Source of the DNA: Haliotis asinina
Lineage: Eukaryota; Mollusca; Gastropoda; Lepetellida; Haliotidae
Direction: 5' to 3'
Assembly: GCF_037392515.1 (NCBI RefSeq)
Contig: NC_090280.1
Coordinates: forward strand, 29,641,118 to 29,705,117
Length of the DNA: 64,000 bases
Within the stretch, counting starts at the first letter, position 1; each line of letters begins with the position of its first letter. Positions 26,077 through 38,250 of this stretch are shown piece by piece. Position numbers and translations under genes: made by a program. A model generated the notes under the pieces. That model saw only the letters and a list, made by a program, of their open reading frames with translations. It did no database searches and was not told the DNA's origin.

Positions 26077-26536
26077 ATAAAATCCTCTTCCAGAACACAA
26101 GCTGTTGATTTAAATATTCTCAGACATGTAGATATACAAGTTCTTGCCGCACGGAGCGATACTGTTTGCTTAGACCTGCAAACCATAGATCTGTTACATA
26201 AAGAAAGATCGAAGTAAATAGAAAAGAATCATACATAAGGGAGTTGCAGTAATGAAGAACTTAGCTGATTTTAGAATATTCCAAAATTCAATACAGTCGT
26301 ATCAGGATGCTGACATACAACCGGTCTTGAGCAACCATTGCTAAAATGAATGTTAGACAAGATAAGACATTTGGTAAAAGCCTTGGTAATTCTAGCAGAC
26401 TTCCAGCTGAGGTTGCACAGCGATATATCCGTGAAGATCCGGTTTACACTGATCATCAGACCCTGTATTAACGAAGAAGAACTTTATTCTCATACATCAC
26501 ATGTAGGGACATAGAGAATATACAGATAATTCACTC
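26077..26536. other. Gene A 3' flank
   Basis: Presumed 3' UTR and intergenic sequence between the gene A stop and the tail of LINE copy A. It is AT-rich with no frame I can support. No canonical AATAAA is seen near the stop; 'cataaa' near 26197 is a weak candidate for polyadenylation. Confidence 0.5.
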
Positions 26537-27098
26537 AGTGAGTGAGTGAGTTAATATTTAACGTCACATCGGCAATATTGCAGCCATATCGTGACGAGAG
26601 CATTTAATGAGTAATTATGATAATACAAATGAATTAATAGCACTTACATTGTAAAACCCTGTCGACGAAGGACAGTAAAACTAACTAGAATATCACAGAA
26701 TCCTTGTAGAATGTAAAACTAGTGAATAGACCTAAAACAATGCATCTATAGAGGACAGTACAATATATAAATGAGCTATAGGTTGCCAACAACTAGAGGT
26801 AGATCACCATACTAAGGACCATGGGGACTTACAGTACATTTGCTTCCTGCATGGACCCTAGTTGGATTTAGATCATCCCTTCAGCTGTTAGCAATTGTAG
26901 ACAAATCTAGCCATAAACTAAAAACACACATTCTACGATTAAAAAGATGGAAAACTTAAATTTACTTCAAATGTTTTTGGACTTATGTACCCTCTCAGGA
27001 GGACAATTGTTTTACGGTACTTCAACCCCCTTTGAGGGTACAGCCACGAACGATTTGAGTTTCTAATTTAATCTTCCAATTTTAAAATATTTATCTAT
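26537..27098 (-). other. LINE copy A 3' UTR and (CTCA)n tail
   Basis: After the ORF2 stop this runs about 560 nt to the tail. It contains the block 'gagggtaca...', the 'cctctcaggaggacaat' box, and the terminal block of gctgcaatattgcc plus gtgacg before the tetranucleotide tail. The same blocks end copies B to E, and a truncated copy lies at 59425-59690. The last 50 nt resemble the SINE tails in this window, which suggests that this is the part recognised by the reverse transcriptase. Confidence 0.8.
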
Positions 27099-28098
27099 TT
27101 ACAGTTCAATTAACAAATCTAATTCCTTTAAAAATGCAATAATTAAATGAGGGCTAATATTGCTAAAAAGATCCTTCATAGTTTGTGAATTAAAATACTG
27201 ATCCCTTGTGATGGAATACTCAACACAGTCAAGCAAGATATGCTTGACTGTGATTCTTTCATCACAAGGGATGCAGAATGGAGGATGCACACCTTTCAAA
27301 AGGTATTCATGAGTATATCTCGTATGGCCAATACGACATCGCCTCATAATGACCTCCTCAAATCTGGACTGACAACCCAAGTGGGTATAACCAATAGAAG
27401 GTTTTATTGCATGTAATTTATTTACACCCATTTGGGTGTCCCACCTCTTTTGCATCAGATCTCGGATATACGATCTAATTGTAGCTTTATAATCAGTGTA
27501 TGGAATAAGAAGTGGTGTCACAGATTTGTTGAGAGCTGCCTTGGCAGCAAGATCAGCCATTGTGTTCCCGGAAATGCCTACGTGGCTGGGTAACCAACAA
27601 AAGACGATGTCGTATTGGCCAGTGGCAAGATCATTATGCAATTCAATAATTTCAATTACAAGTGGATGTTTACATGAGAGGTTTTTAATTGCCTGGAGGC
27701 AAGAAAGAGATTCGGAATATATAATATACTGTTTATGTCTAGGATGTCTTTCAATATATTTAAGAGCCGTTAATATAGCGTTTGCTTCTGCTGTGAAAAT
27801 AGAACTATTATCTGGTAATCTGAAAGATATTGTTCTGGATCCAATGACAGTGGCACAAGCCACTGCGCCACCATCCTTGGACCCATCTGTAAATAAAGAT
27901 TTGTATGTATTATAGTTACTTTTTAATTGATTATATTCTTGTTTATATTGTAATTAATTTGTTTCTGATTTTTTAAACCTCGTCAGTGTTAGGTCAACTT
28001 CGGGTCTAACTAACTGCCAAGGTGGAGACGAAAGTAGACGGGAAGGAGATATATTTTCTAGTTCAATGCTGCAAGCAGACAAGAAAGGTTTCACTCTT
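27099..28098 (-). pseudogene. LINE copy A ORF2: linker, RNase H and C-terminus
   Basis: This minus-strand reading carries the RNase H part: TDGSKDGGAVACATV, EANAILTALKYI, YSESLSCLQAI and WLPSHVGISGNTMADLAAKA. These supply the D-E-D-D set apart from a change of the usual SDS to SES. A C-terminal region has CRIGHTRYTHEYLLKG and CIPCDERITVKHILLDC, a CCHC-like motif found in all copies. It is cut from the RT by the SINE at 28111-28384 and has an in-frame stop near 27955. Not functional. Confidence 0.85.
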
Positions 28099-28110
28099 CA
28101 CTTCAAGTCC

Positions 28111-28384
28111 GACCCGTGAAGGTCCCGGGGTAGAATAGGCCTTCAGCAACCCATACTTGCCATAAAAGGTGACTATGCTTGTCGTAAGAGGCGACTAACG
28201 GGATCGGGTGGTCAGACTAGCTGACTTGGTTACCACATGTCATCGGTTCCCCATTGCGCAGATTGATGCTCATGTTGTTGATCACTGGATTGTCTGGTCC
28301 AGACTCGATTATTTACAGACCGTCGCCATATAGCTGGAATATTGCTAAGTGCGACGTAAAACTAAACTCACTCACTCACTCACT
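28111..28384 (+). mobile_element. SINE of the LINE-ended family, inserted into LINE copy A
   Basis: A complete SINE of about 275 nt, from 'gacccgtgaaggtcccgggg' to a (CTCA)n tail. It is flanked by a 12-bp target-site duplication, cacttcaagtcc, at 28099-28110 and 28385-28396. Near its head a piece of about 22 nt is tandemly repeated (acttgccataaaaggtgacta, then gcttgtcgtaagaggcgacta). Other copies are at 56693-57020 and 57778-58010. It interrupts ORF2 of copy A between the RT and RNase H parts. The abalone-type SINE call is from memory; insertion and TSD are seen directly. Confidence 0.9.
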
Positions 28385-28396
28385 CACTTCAAGTCC

Positions 28397-30212
28397 AAGA
28401 GGCGGAACAAGAGAAGACTTTTTATTGTATAAATCCACATAAAGAGGATTAAAAACACAGTTAAATGCAGGGTTGGCCTCATTAGAATACAGTTTTGTTA
28501 TATACTGAAAGGAGAGTTTTATACGTCGTTGAGAAAGAGATGGCTCATCGGCCTCGACGTAAAGACTGTCAATAGGAGAAGTTCTAAATGACCCAAGACA
28601 TAGTCTTAGACCTTGATGGTGGATAGAATCAAGTATTTTGAGATTGCTTTTACAGGCTCCACCATAAACGATGGAGCCGTAATCAAGTTTCGAACGGATG
28701 AGAGATCTGTATAAATGGAGTAGGGTAGTTTGGTCTCCTCCCCACTTAGAATTGGAAACAACTTTTAACAGATCAAGTGCCTTCAGGCATTTAGTTTTAA
28801 GGGATTTAATGTGGGGTAGAAAAGTTAGATGTGAGTCGAAAATAAGACCCAAGAACCTGGCCTCCTTTACTACTTTGATGGGGGTGCCATTTAAAAATAG
28901 TTCTGGATCTTTATGCGGTTTATACTTTCTGCAGAAATGCAAACAATTTGTTTTTGTTATCGAAAATTTAAACCCGTTTTCAAGTGACCATTTTTCAATT
29001 TTATTGAGACAAATTTGTAATTGCCTCTCTATTGTATGCATATTTCTACCTCTACAAGAAACATTAAAATCATCCACAAATAGTGATCCATCTACTGAAT
29101 CACTTAAAACCTTAGAAAGACTATTGATTTTAATGCTAAATAAAGTCACAGACAAAATACTGCCTTGTGGAACACCCTGATCTTGATGAAAGTAGTCTGA
29201 GAGGGTTGTTCCCACACGTACTTGAAACTGTCTGTCATTTAAAAAATTGGATATAAACTGATGCAAGCGACCTCTCAACCCAAAAGAATATAAATCTTTC
29301 AAAATACCATGCTTCCAAGTAGTATCATATGCTTTTTCGAGATCAAAAAAGATTGATACTGCATGTTGTTTTTTAATGAAAGAATTTTTTACAAATGATT
29401 CCAAACGAACCAATTGCAAGTGGTCAGTTGTGCTTCGGTTTTTACGAAAACCACATTGTATATCAGTAATCAGACTGTTGGTTTACAAAAACCAAACTAA
29501 GCGATTATTTACCATTCGCTCCATGGTTTTGCAAACACAGCTAGTTAAGGAAATAGGTCGGTAATTTGATGGATCTGTATGATCCCTCCCAGGCTTTGGA
29601 ATAGGAACAACTATGGCTTTTCGCCATGAAGGGGGAAAATGTTGTGTTATCCAAATATGGTAAAAAATGCCAAGTAACGTTTCAAGACATGATTCAGGCA
29701 AGTGTTTTAAGAGTTGGTAATGGATATCATCAGGTCCTGTTGCAGTATCGTGAGCCTGTGATAGCGCAGTATGAAGTTCATGTAATGAAAATACCTCATT
29801 ATTATCTTCACCATTATCAGATTTAAAATTTACTGGTTTCTTCTCTTGGTGTATTTGATAAGTCTGGAATTTTGGATGATAATTTGAGGAGGATGAATGT
29901 TTAGCCAAAGTTTCACCCAACTTGTTTGCAATATCAGATTTTTCAGTTAGTATGTTATATTCATTTTTGAGATGCTGAATACTACTGGATTTTGAACCCT
30001 TGCCTTTAATTTTTTGGATCATATTCCATACCCTTGACATAGGAGTACGGGAATTTATTTTGGAAACGTAATTTTTCCAAGTATGACGTTTAATGTGTTT
30101 AAACGTTCGTCGAGCTTTAGCGTAACTGATTTTTACATTATTTAAGTTATGAACAGTGGGATGAAGACGAAAATATTTCTCTGCTTTCTTCCTCTTTTTC
30201 CTAGCCTGTTTT
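28397..30212 (-). pseudogene. LINE copy A ORF2: reverse transcriptase
   Basis: Minus-strand RT fingers and palm. In order: NYRPISLTSCVCKTMERMVN, then IQCGFRKNRST (in another frame near 29410-29480), VSIFFDLEKAYDTTW (motif A), QGVPQGSILSVTLFSIKINS (motif B), SLFVDDFN (motif C, FVDD in place of the usual YADD), then the thumb region with LGLIFDSHLTFLPHIK. There is a stop near 29481 and a frameshift near 29413. The open reading continues past 30212 into copy B sequence only by chance. Disabled. Confidence 0.88.
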
Positions 30213-30843
30213 GGCACCCGTGGCGAGCCACCTCCTCGTGGTGGGTGCTGGGTAACGCAAAGAGCTCGCCGACACCCCCGTTGTGGACCCGGGGGGATAT
30301 TTGGTCCACCAACCCGTTTGCCGTGGGTTGCGTCCCGTGTCGGTGGAGGACGGTAGTCTGGTGGTTGTGGGCAGCAGGAGTCTGGAACCGCGCTCCTATT
30401 GCTCAACACACCACTTCGGCCCTTACTTCACCTAGACGGGTGGTAGAATCGGCCCGATTCTATCAATCGGCTGGTCACGCCAAGCCCTGTGCATGGTGAC
30501 TGTATTTTGCACAGTTTAACTATTATTGGGTATTGGCCGTTTCTATGTCAAATATATACACTATTTATTGATTGAACTGCCTAGAGTCCTATGCCAGAAG
30601 GCGGTGGCTCATGGGCCAATCTGGCACTATTGACCTCCAGGTTCAAATTGTCATCAAATAAATGTAGGGTCTGAACCAACCTGACTTTTATTCTGTTTGG
30701 CAATATTTGCTACCTGTGTTGATATTGCTTGAGTATAACATCCTTGTAGCCCTAGTGTTTGTCGTTGGTTTCCACTACAGCACTGTCCTCGTTGACACTC
30801 GATGACGGGTGGGGAGCAGGGATGTCGAATGTTTACCTTCAAC
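30213..30843 (+). promoter_or_regulatory. LINE copy B 5' UTR with internal promoter region (inferred)
   Basis: About 630 nt. It opens with a short inverted repeat (gccacctcctcgtggtggg), then a GC-rich block shared with copies A and E ('type 1': cgccgacacccccgt, ggggggatatttggtcc). A block around 'tagacgggtgg' and 'atcggctggtca' is shared by all five copies. LINEs of this kind carry their promoter inside the 5' UTR; the promoter role here is inferred. Confidence 0.6.
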
Positions 30844-32114
30844 ATGGCTTCCCCACAAATCACTGGTTCTCGGCACTCAACTAAAAGACGTCATATTGAT
30901 ATAGACACTATTTCGTCTTCTGATGATGAAAGTTCTGTTTAAAGGTGGAGTCATGGCCACGATTTCTGGTTGTGGAAGGTGCTAAGGGTCTCCCGCTTAA
31001 GATAAACCCTTTTGTTGTCTCTAAGGCTGTGGAAGGAATATGTGGCACTGTGCAAAATATTACTCGTCTCCGTTCTGGCTCTTTGTTGATTGAATGTGCT
31101 AAAAGGCAGCAGTCTCTAAATTTGCTCAAAGCAACCCATTTTGCTGATACTGAGATTGTTGTATCTGTCCACAAGACATTAAATTCGTGTCGAGGCATTG
31201 TTCGAGATCGTTCAAAATGTTTATCTGACATATCAGAAGAGGAGATTGTGGTAGAACTCAAGACTCAAGGGGTGACATCCGTGAAACGTTTCACTAGAAA
31301 GGTTAATGACAGGGTTGTCCCTACTACCACCTATCTGTTTACTTTTGCGCTATCCAAACTACCCAAATCCATCAAAGCTGGATATCTTAACATCGGTGTG
31401 GATGCATATATCCCAAATCCACTCCGTTGTTTTAAATGTCAGCATTTTGGTCATGGGGCAAGTTCTTGTAACAACTCCCCAATTTGTTCCCGCTGCAGTG
31501 GAAATCACGAGAACACTGATTGTACAAATGCCATGAAATGTGCAAACTGTAGTGGTGAGCATATGTCTTACTCTAAGCAATGTCCAGTGTTTGAGAAAGA
31601 ATCTAGGATTATTAAAATCAAATATTCAAACAACATTTCTTTCTCTGAGGCCAAAAAATTAGTTGCCGATCAGACACAAAACAACAATTTAACAAAACCA
31701 TATTCTGCCGCAGTTTCTTCTTCTATCCAAAAAGTGGATAGTATGTGCCAGACAGCCATTAGCTGGGTCACCGATCAGCAAACACTCCTCTACTCGGTCA
31801 GTGCAGTAACTTCAACAACTGACACGCAGACTGATGTACCATCTACCCCCCAGTCTCAAACAGTTGATCGTAGACCAGAATCTGTGCCAGAACCCCATAC
31901 TGGGAAAAAAACTGAACCAAACAAAACTGTCTTTTCCAAAGCAGAAAGAAAACAACATAAAAGAAAAGAAGCAAAAGCTCTTAAGCACCTTGACGTATCT
32001 TTGAACGATTCTGTCGAGGTTCGTAACAGCTTTGAACCTCTGGATATGGAAACCTCTCCATTACAGTGCAGAGGACCTTCCCCTCATTCACGATCTCCTG
32101 TTAAACCACCATGA
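30844..32114 (+). pseudogene. LINE copy B ORF1 (zinc-knuckle Gag-like protein)
   Basis: The ATG at 30844 begins MASPQITGSRHSTKRRH and reaches a stop at 30940. The rest (ESWPRFLVVEG... from 30948) is one frame away, so a small indel near 30940 breaks the gene. The main frame then runs open to TGA at 32112-32114. It has an RRM-like or PRE-like region (PLKINPFVVSKAVEGI, VKRFTRK) and three zinc knuckles: CFKCQHFGHGASSC, CSRCSGNHENTDC (missing spacing of the classic CX2CX4HX4C) and CANCSGEHMSYSKQC. The family role is to bind the element RNA. The Ser/Thr-rich tail ends in SPVKPP. Confidence 0.85.
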
Positions 32115-35100
32115 CTTCCTCCACCTGTTTATTACAATGGAATGTTAGAGGACTTCGGAACAATTATAATGACCTCCAGCTATTAATCCAGGATTACAAA
32201 CCATCAGCTTTTTGTTTACAAGAAACCTTCCTCAAGACAACTGATACATTAAATTTAAGACAGTACGACTCGTACCATTACTTTTCACCTGCAGGTGACA
32301 AAGCAACCGGAGGTGCTTCTGTTCTGGTACGACAGGGGGTAATTCACAGTCCAGTTTCTCTGAACACCCCTCTCCAAGCTGTTGCAGTACGTTTGACACT
32401 GAATATTGTTTTCACCTTGTGTTCTTTGTATATCCCACCGTCCTATTCTCTTCACCAGTCTGATCTTCAGGCACTTTACGACCAACTTCCCAAACCCTGT
32501 GTAATAATGGGTGATTTGAACGGTCATAACCCACTTTGGGGCGGTAATGACACTAATGCAAAAGGAAAATTACTTGAAGATTATTTTCTCAAATAACAAT
32601 TTATGCCTTTTTAATGATGGTACTAAAACCTATCTACACCCTGGAACTGGTTCGTATTCCTGCTTGGACCTATCAGCTGTTGATTCCAATTTACTAAATG
32701 AATTCGAATGGTCAGTTCATGATGACCTCTGTGGTAGCGATCATTTTCCTACTGTATTAAAGTCAATTACACCATCTGATGTTCCTCCGTCTTCGAGATG
32801 GAATTTTGCTAAAGCAGACTGGGCTCGCTATGAAACTCTTTGTTCAGAAAAGCTAACACCAGATGTTTTCATTGATGTTCCCGACTCTATACAGCACTTT
32901 TCCGATAGGCTTCACAAAATAGCTGATGAATGTATTCCGAAATCATCTATCATTCCCCACATACGTAAACCTTGGTTTACTGCAGACTGCAAACAAGCTA
33001 GGAAGGCACGGAAGAAGGCTGAGCAATATTTCCGTCGTCATCCAATGGTCCATAATTTGAATAGATTTAAAATACTCAATGCAAAAGCCCGGCGTACTTT
33101 TAAGCAAAACAAGCGCCAATCATGGCGAAATTATGTCTCGAAGATAAATTCACGAACGCCAATGTCAAAGGTATGGAACATGATCCAGAAAATTAAAGGT
33201 AAGGGTAGCAAATCAAGCATACACCATCTCAAATGCGGAGATGAACTGCTGACGGATAAATCTGATATCACAAATAAACTGGGTGAAACACTTGCGAAAC
33301 ATTCTTCCTCAGCTAACTATATTCCTCAATTTCAAACATACCAGAAACAGCAGGAAAAGAGTATTCTCAGTTTTCATTCAGATAATGGGGAAGATTATAA
33401 CGAAATCTTTTCTATTCATGAGCTTCATACTGCTCTTGACCAATCCCATAATACTGCTACAGGAACTGATGGTATACATTATCAGCTCCTAAAACACTTA
33501 CCAGAATCCTGTTTAGAGACACTATTGAATATTTTCGATGACATTTGGACATCAGGTAAATTTCCTCCATCCTGGCGTGATGCCATAGTTATACCTATTC
33601 CCAAACCTGGACGTGACCATACCGATCCATCAAATTATAGGCCCATTTCTTTGACTAGCTGTGTTTGCAAAACCATGGAACGCATGGTCAATAACAGATT
33701 AACTTGGTACCTGGAATCTAATAATTTAATCACAAATATACAATGTGGTTTTCGTAAAAATCGCAGTACCGTTGACCATTTAGTTCGACTGGAGTCATTT
33801 GTCAAGAATGCCTTTATCTGCAAGCAGCATGCAGTGTCGATCTTTTTCGATTTAGAAAAGGCTTATGATACCACCTGGAAGCACGGCATCTTAAAAGACT
33901 TACATGACTTTGGTTTACGGGGCCGTATGCCTCAGTTTATATCACAGTTTTTAACTGACAGGCAGTTTCAAGTCCGAGTGGATTCTACCCTGTCTGATCA
34001 TTACCATCAGGATCAGGGTGTCCCACAAGGTAGTATTTTGTCTGTCACTTTATTTAGTATCAAGATCAATAGTTTAGCTAAAGTTTTAAATGATTCAGTT
34101 GATGGTTCACTTTTTGTGGATGATTTTAATATTTCTTGTCGTGGGAAAAATATGCATACTATTGAACGGCAATTGCAACTGTGCTTAAACAAAATAAACA
34201 AATGGTGTCTTGAAAACGGCTTTAAATTTTCTCAATCAAAAACCAATTGTATACATTTCTGCCGCAAATATAAACCACACAAGGACCCAGAACTCTTCTT
34301 AAATGGCACTCCCATCAAAGTTGTCAAGGAGGCCAAGTTCTTAAGTCTGATTTTCGACTCACATTTAACTTTTCTGCCGCATATCAAATCCCTCAAAACT
34401 AAATGCCTGAAGGCACTCGATTTATTGAAGGTCGTGTCCAGTTCAAAGTGGGGAGGTGATCAAGCTACCCTTCTACATCTATATAGATCACTTATCCGTT
34501 CGAAGCTTGATTATGGCTCAATTGTATATGGTGGAGCCTGCAAGAGCAACTTAAAATTATTAGATTCCGTCCATCATCAAGGTCTAAGACTTTGTCTTGG
34601 CTCCTTTCGTACTTCACCCGTTGACAGCCTGTATGTCGAGGCTCATGAACCATCTCTTGAGCAGCGCCGTATAAAATTAGCCTTACAGTATATAACAAAA
34701 CTACATTCCAATGAGTCAAACCCTGCATATAACTGTGTTTTCAATCCTCTGTATGAGGATTTATACAATAAGAAATCTCTTGTTCCACTTCTTGGTTTAA
34801 GAATAAAACCGTTTATTTCTGCTGCCGGCATTGATCTGGCTACTATAGCTCCTTCCCACCTTCTTTCTTCTCCTCCTTGGCAGTTGGTTAGGCCACAAGT
34901 GGACCTAACATTGACCACATTTAAAAAATCAGACACTAATGAACTACAATATAAACAAGAATTTAATCAATTACAAACTAAATATAAGGCATATAAATCC
35001 TTGTTTACAGATGGGTCCAAGGACGGTGGCGCAGTGGCTTGTGCCACTGTCACTGGATCCAGAACAATATCTTCTAGATTGCCAGATAACAGCTCTATTT

Positions 35101-35805
35101 TTACTGCTGAAGCTAACGCCATCTTAATGGCTCTTAAGTATATTAAAAGACACTATAAACATAAACAGTATATAATCTATTCAGATTCTCTTTCTTGCTT
35201 TCAGGCTCTTCAAAATATTTGTTGCAAACATCCACTTTTAATTGAAATTATTGAATTGCATAATGATCTTGCTACTGGCCAATACGACATCGTCTTTTGT
35301 TGGTTACCCAGCCATGTAGGCATTTTCGGGAACACAATGGCTGATCTTGCTGCCAAGGCAGCTCTCAACAAATCTGTGACACCACTTCTTATTCCATACA
35401 CTGTTTATAAAGCTTCCATTAGATGTTATATCCATGATCTGATGCAGAAGAAGTGGGACACCCAAGTGGGCATTAATAAATTACATGCAATAAAACCTTC
35501 TATTGGTTATACCTATTTGGGTTGCCAGTCAAGATTTGAAGAGGTCATCATGCGGCGATGTCGTATTGGCCATACGAGATATACACATGAATATTTATTG
35601 AAAGGTGAGGATCCTCCATTTTGTATCCCTTGTGATGAAATAATCACAGTCAAACATATCTTGCAAGACATGCTTGACTGTCGAATATTCCATCACAAGG
35701 GATAAATATTTCAAATCACCAACTATGAAAGATCTTTTTAGTAACATAAGTTCTCGTTTAATTTTTGCATTTTTAAAAGAATTGGATTTGCTAACGGATT
35801 TGTAA
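32111..35805 (+). pseudogene. LINE copy B ORF2 (endonuclease, RT, RNase H), two frameshifts
   Basis: ORF2 starts at ATG 32111 inside the ORF1 stop (ATGA). The N-terminal AP endonuclease has LQWNVRGLRNN, CLQETFLK, GDLNGHNPLWGG and, after a frameshift near 32583, GSDHFPT. The main frame (about 32586-35705) has the RT: FFDLEKAYDTTW, QGVPQGSILSVTLF and SLFVDDFN. RNase H follows with TDGSKDGGAVACATV, EANAILMALKYI, YSDSLSC and WLPSHVGIFGNTMADLAAKA. A second frameshift near 35660 alters the CCHC tail (HILQDMLDC), and the true end is in another frame at 35803-35805. The long RT part is intact but the whole protein cannot be made. Confidence 0.9.
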
Positions 35806-36354
35806 ATAGATAAATATTTTATGATCGGAGGTGTAAATCGATAACAAAGATTGTTAGTGGCTGTATCCTCGAGGGGGGTTAAAGTAGTGTAAAATTATTG
35901 TCCTCCTGAGAGGGTACGTAAGCCCACAAACATTCCAAGTAAATTCAAACTCTCTGCTATTTTAATCGTAATATATGTGTCCTTTTAAATACATGGCTAG
36001 ACGTGCCTAAATTGCTAACAACTGAGGGGATGGTGTAAATCCAGCTAGGAACCATGCAGGTAGCTAAAGTAATGTAAGTCCCCATGGCCCCTAGAGTGGT
36101 GATCTACCTTCGGTTGTTGGCAATCTATAGTCCATTTTTATGTTGTATTGTCCTCTATAATTAAACTGTTTTATAACTCCTTACTAGTCTTAGATGGATA
36201 TCTGTGATATATACTAGTGGTTTTACTGTTCTTCGTTAACAGGGTTTTAGTTTCTTATATTCTTTCATTCCACAATGTCATTCTTACTTGTTCCCGTCAC
36301 GATATGGCTGCAATATTGCCGATGTGACGATAAAATTTAACTCACTCACTCACT
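35806..36354 (+). other. LINE copy B 3' UTR and tail
   Basis: The same 3' UTR blocks as the other copies (gtggctgtatcctcg, tcctcctgagagggtacg, ccatggcccctag), ending gctgcaatattgccgatgtg and (CTCA)n. No AATAAA and no poly(A) are present: the family ends in a tetranucleotide repeat. Confidence 0.8.
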
Positions 36355-36984
36355 CCTAGTCTGTTTGCATTCATCATTAAACGGCACCTATGAAGAGCCA
36401 CCTCCTCGTGGTGGGTGCTGGGTAACGCTAAGTGCTCTTCTCCCGTGTGGACCCGGGACAGAATGTGTCCACAGCACCCCATTGCTTGTCGTAAGAGGCG
36501 ACTAAATTGGGCAACCTGTTTGCCGTGGGTTGCGTCCCGTGTCGGTGGAGGACGGGATCCTGGTGGTTGAGGGCAGCTGGGCTTTTAACTGCGTTCCATT
36601 TGCCCAACACACCACTTCGGCCCTTACTTCACCTAGACGGGTGGTTGAATTGGCCCGATTCAACCAATCGGCTGGTCATGCCAAGCCCTGTGCATGAACT
36701 ATATATATACATATGTCATTGCACAATTTTGATTTGGATATTTAATTTTGGTCTTGGCCAAATTAATCATCGACTTTCCTGGTTTTGAAATGTATCTTTA
36801 TGTTCTGAATTTTGCCTAGAGTCTTATGCCCTGAAGGCGGTGGCTCATGGCCCAATCCGGTGGATTAATTATTTATAATTCTTCTACTGGAGTATATCAT
36901 CCGGGTATCCTTGGTGCTGTAAGCTGGAGGCCCGCTTGCTCTAGCATTGTCCTTGTGATACTCCGTGGTGGGTGGGGAGCTCGG

Positions 36985-38250
36985 ATGATGAACCATATTA
37001 TACTAACTATGGCGTATGAAACCCCAACAAAAAACCCAAACGTCCACTTGATATAGACCCTGTTGATGTTGACCATAGACCGGCTGTATCGATTGAGTAT
37101 TGGCCGCGTTTCGTTGTCATTGAGACTCCTGACAAGACACCTTTAAAGTTGAACCCCTTTGCAGTATCGAAGGGTATTCAAGGTATTGCTGGGGATGTGA
37201 AAAATATAAGACGTTTACGTTCGGGCGCTTTGCTAGTTGAGTGCGGGAAAAAGCAGCAAGCAACCAACTTGATGAACATGACATCTTTCGTGGGTATGCC
37301 GGTCACGGTCTCTGCTCACAAGACCTTAAACACTAGTAAAGGTATCATCAGAGATCGAGATCGATTGTTTGCTGATATGTCCGAAATTGACATAGGATCG
37401 GAAATGAAAGATCAAGGTGTGCTGTATGTCAAGCGCTTTTCTACTCGAAGAAACAATGAAACGTTCCAAACAAATACATATCTGTTCACTTTCTCATGCC
37501 TAAATGCTCCCAAATCAGTGAAGGCAGGCTATTGTAACATACAAGTTGACACCTACATCCCCAACCCGCTCAGGTGTTTTAAATGCTAGAAATATGGACA
37601 CGGTGTAAATACGTGCACATTGTCTGTTGTGTGTGCTCACTGTGGTGAGAAGACACACACAACGGAAGATTGTGACAGTGATTATAAAAAATGCACCAAT
37701 TGCTCAGGCGACCATTCTTCATTTTCTAAACAGTGTCCAATTTGGAAAGAGCAAATGGAGATCAATAAAATCAAATTTACACAAAATATCCCCTTTTCTG
37801 AGGCCAAAAAACTGGTAAAGAGATCTGAACTTACAGAAAGTTATGCTGCAGTAGCAAAAACATCATCGGGGTCTAGTTCTAAAACAACATCAACCACAGG
37901 CTGTCAAACTACCTTGACTTGGGTCAATTGCGACTCTCCACAGCATTTGTGCACTGCTATATCATCACAGACTGAGGAATCACTTCCTAATACCTCAAAG
38001 ACTTCTTCTGATCACAAATCAGCATCTCAGTCACACTCAAAGTCTCAATCTACAGCTGAGTCAACAAACGGTGAAAAGTAAACCGAAGCCAAAGCCTGAT
38101 GCTTCAAAACAACAAAGTGGCAGAGCTCCTAAAGGATCACAAAATAAAATTCGATTGTACAATAAATATGGGTCTCTTGAAGAAGCACATAGCTTGTCGC
38201 CCTCCAAAAGAGTGCGGGGTAGATCCCCAATAAATCCCCCTAAAAGATAG
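36985..38250 (+). pseudogene. LINE copy C ORF1, broken
   Basis: The ATG at 36985 reads MMNHIILTMAYE and is frameshifted near 37030. The main frame runs from about 37060, with LNPFAVSKGIQGIAG and VKRFSTRRNN. It meets TAG at 37587-37589 inside the first knuckle (CFKC*KYGHG). Knuckles two (CAHCGEKTHTTEDC) and three (CTNCSGDHSSFSKQC) follow. Another frameshift near 38065 precedes the end at TAG 38248-38250. A 36-nt stretch present in copy E (MDVSENVHSRAH) is mostly missing near 38182. Protein identity with copy E is very high. Confidence 0.85.

Larger units (their letters stand above)
30213..36354 (+). mobile_element. Non-LTR retrotransposon copy B, full length, inserted in copy A
   Basis: A 6.14-kb element from ggcacccgtggcg at 30213 to a (CTCA)n tail ending at 36354. 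The flanks cctagcctgttt (30200-30211) and cctagtctgttt (36355-36366) are a 12-bp target-site duplication with one mismatch, and they join the halves of copy A. It has a GC-rich 5' UTR (to about 30843), ORF1, ORF2 with a 4-nt ATGA overlap, and a 3' UTR. Three frameshifts make it defective, but the RT reads through without a stop. Confidence 0.92.
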
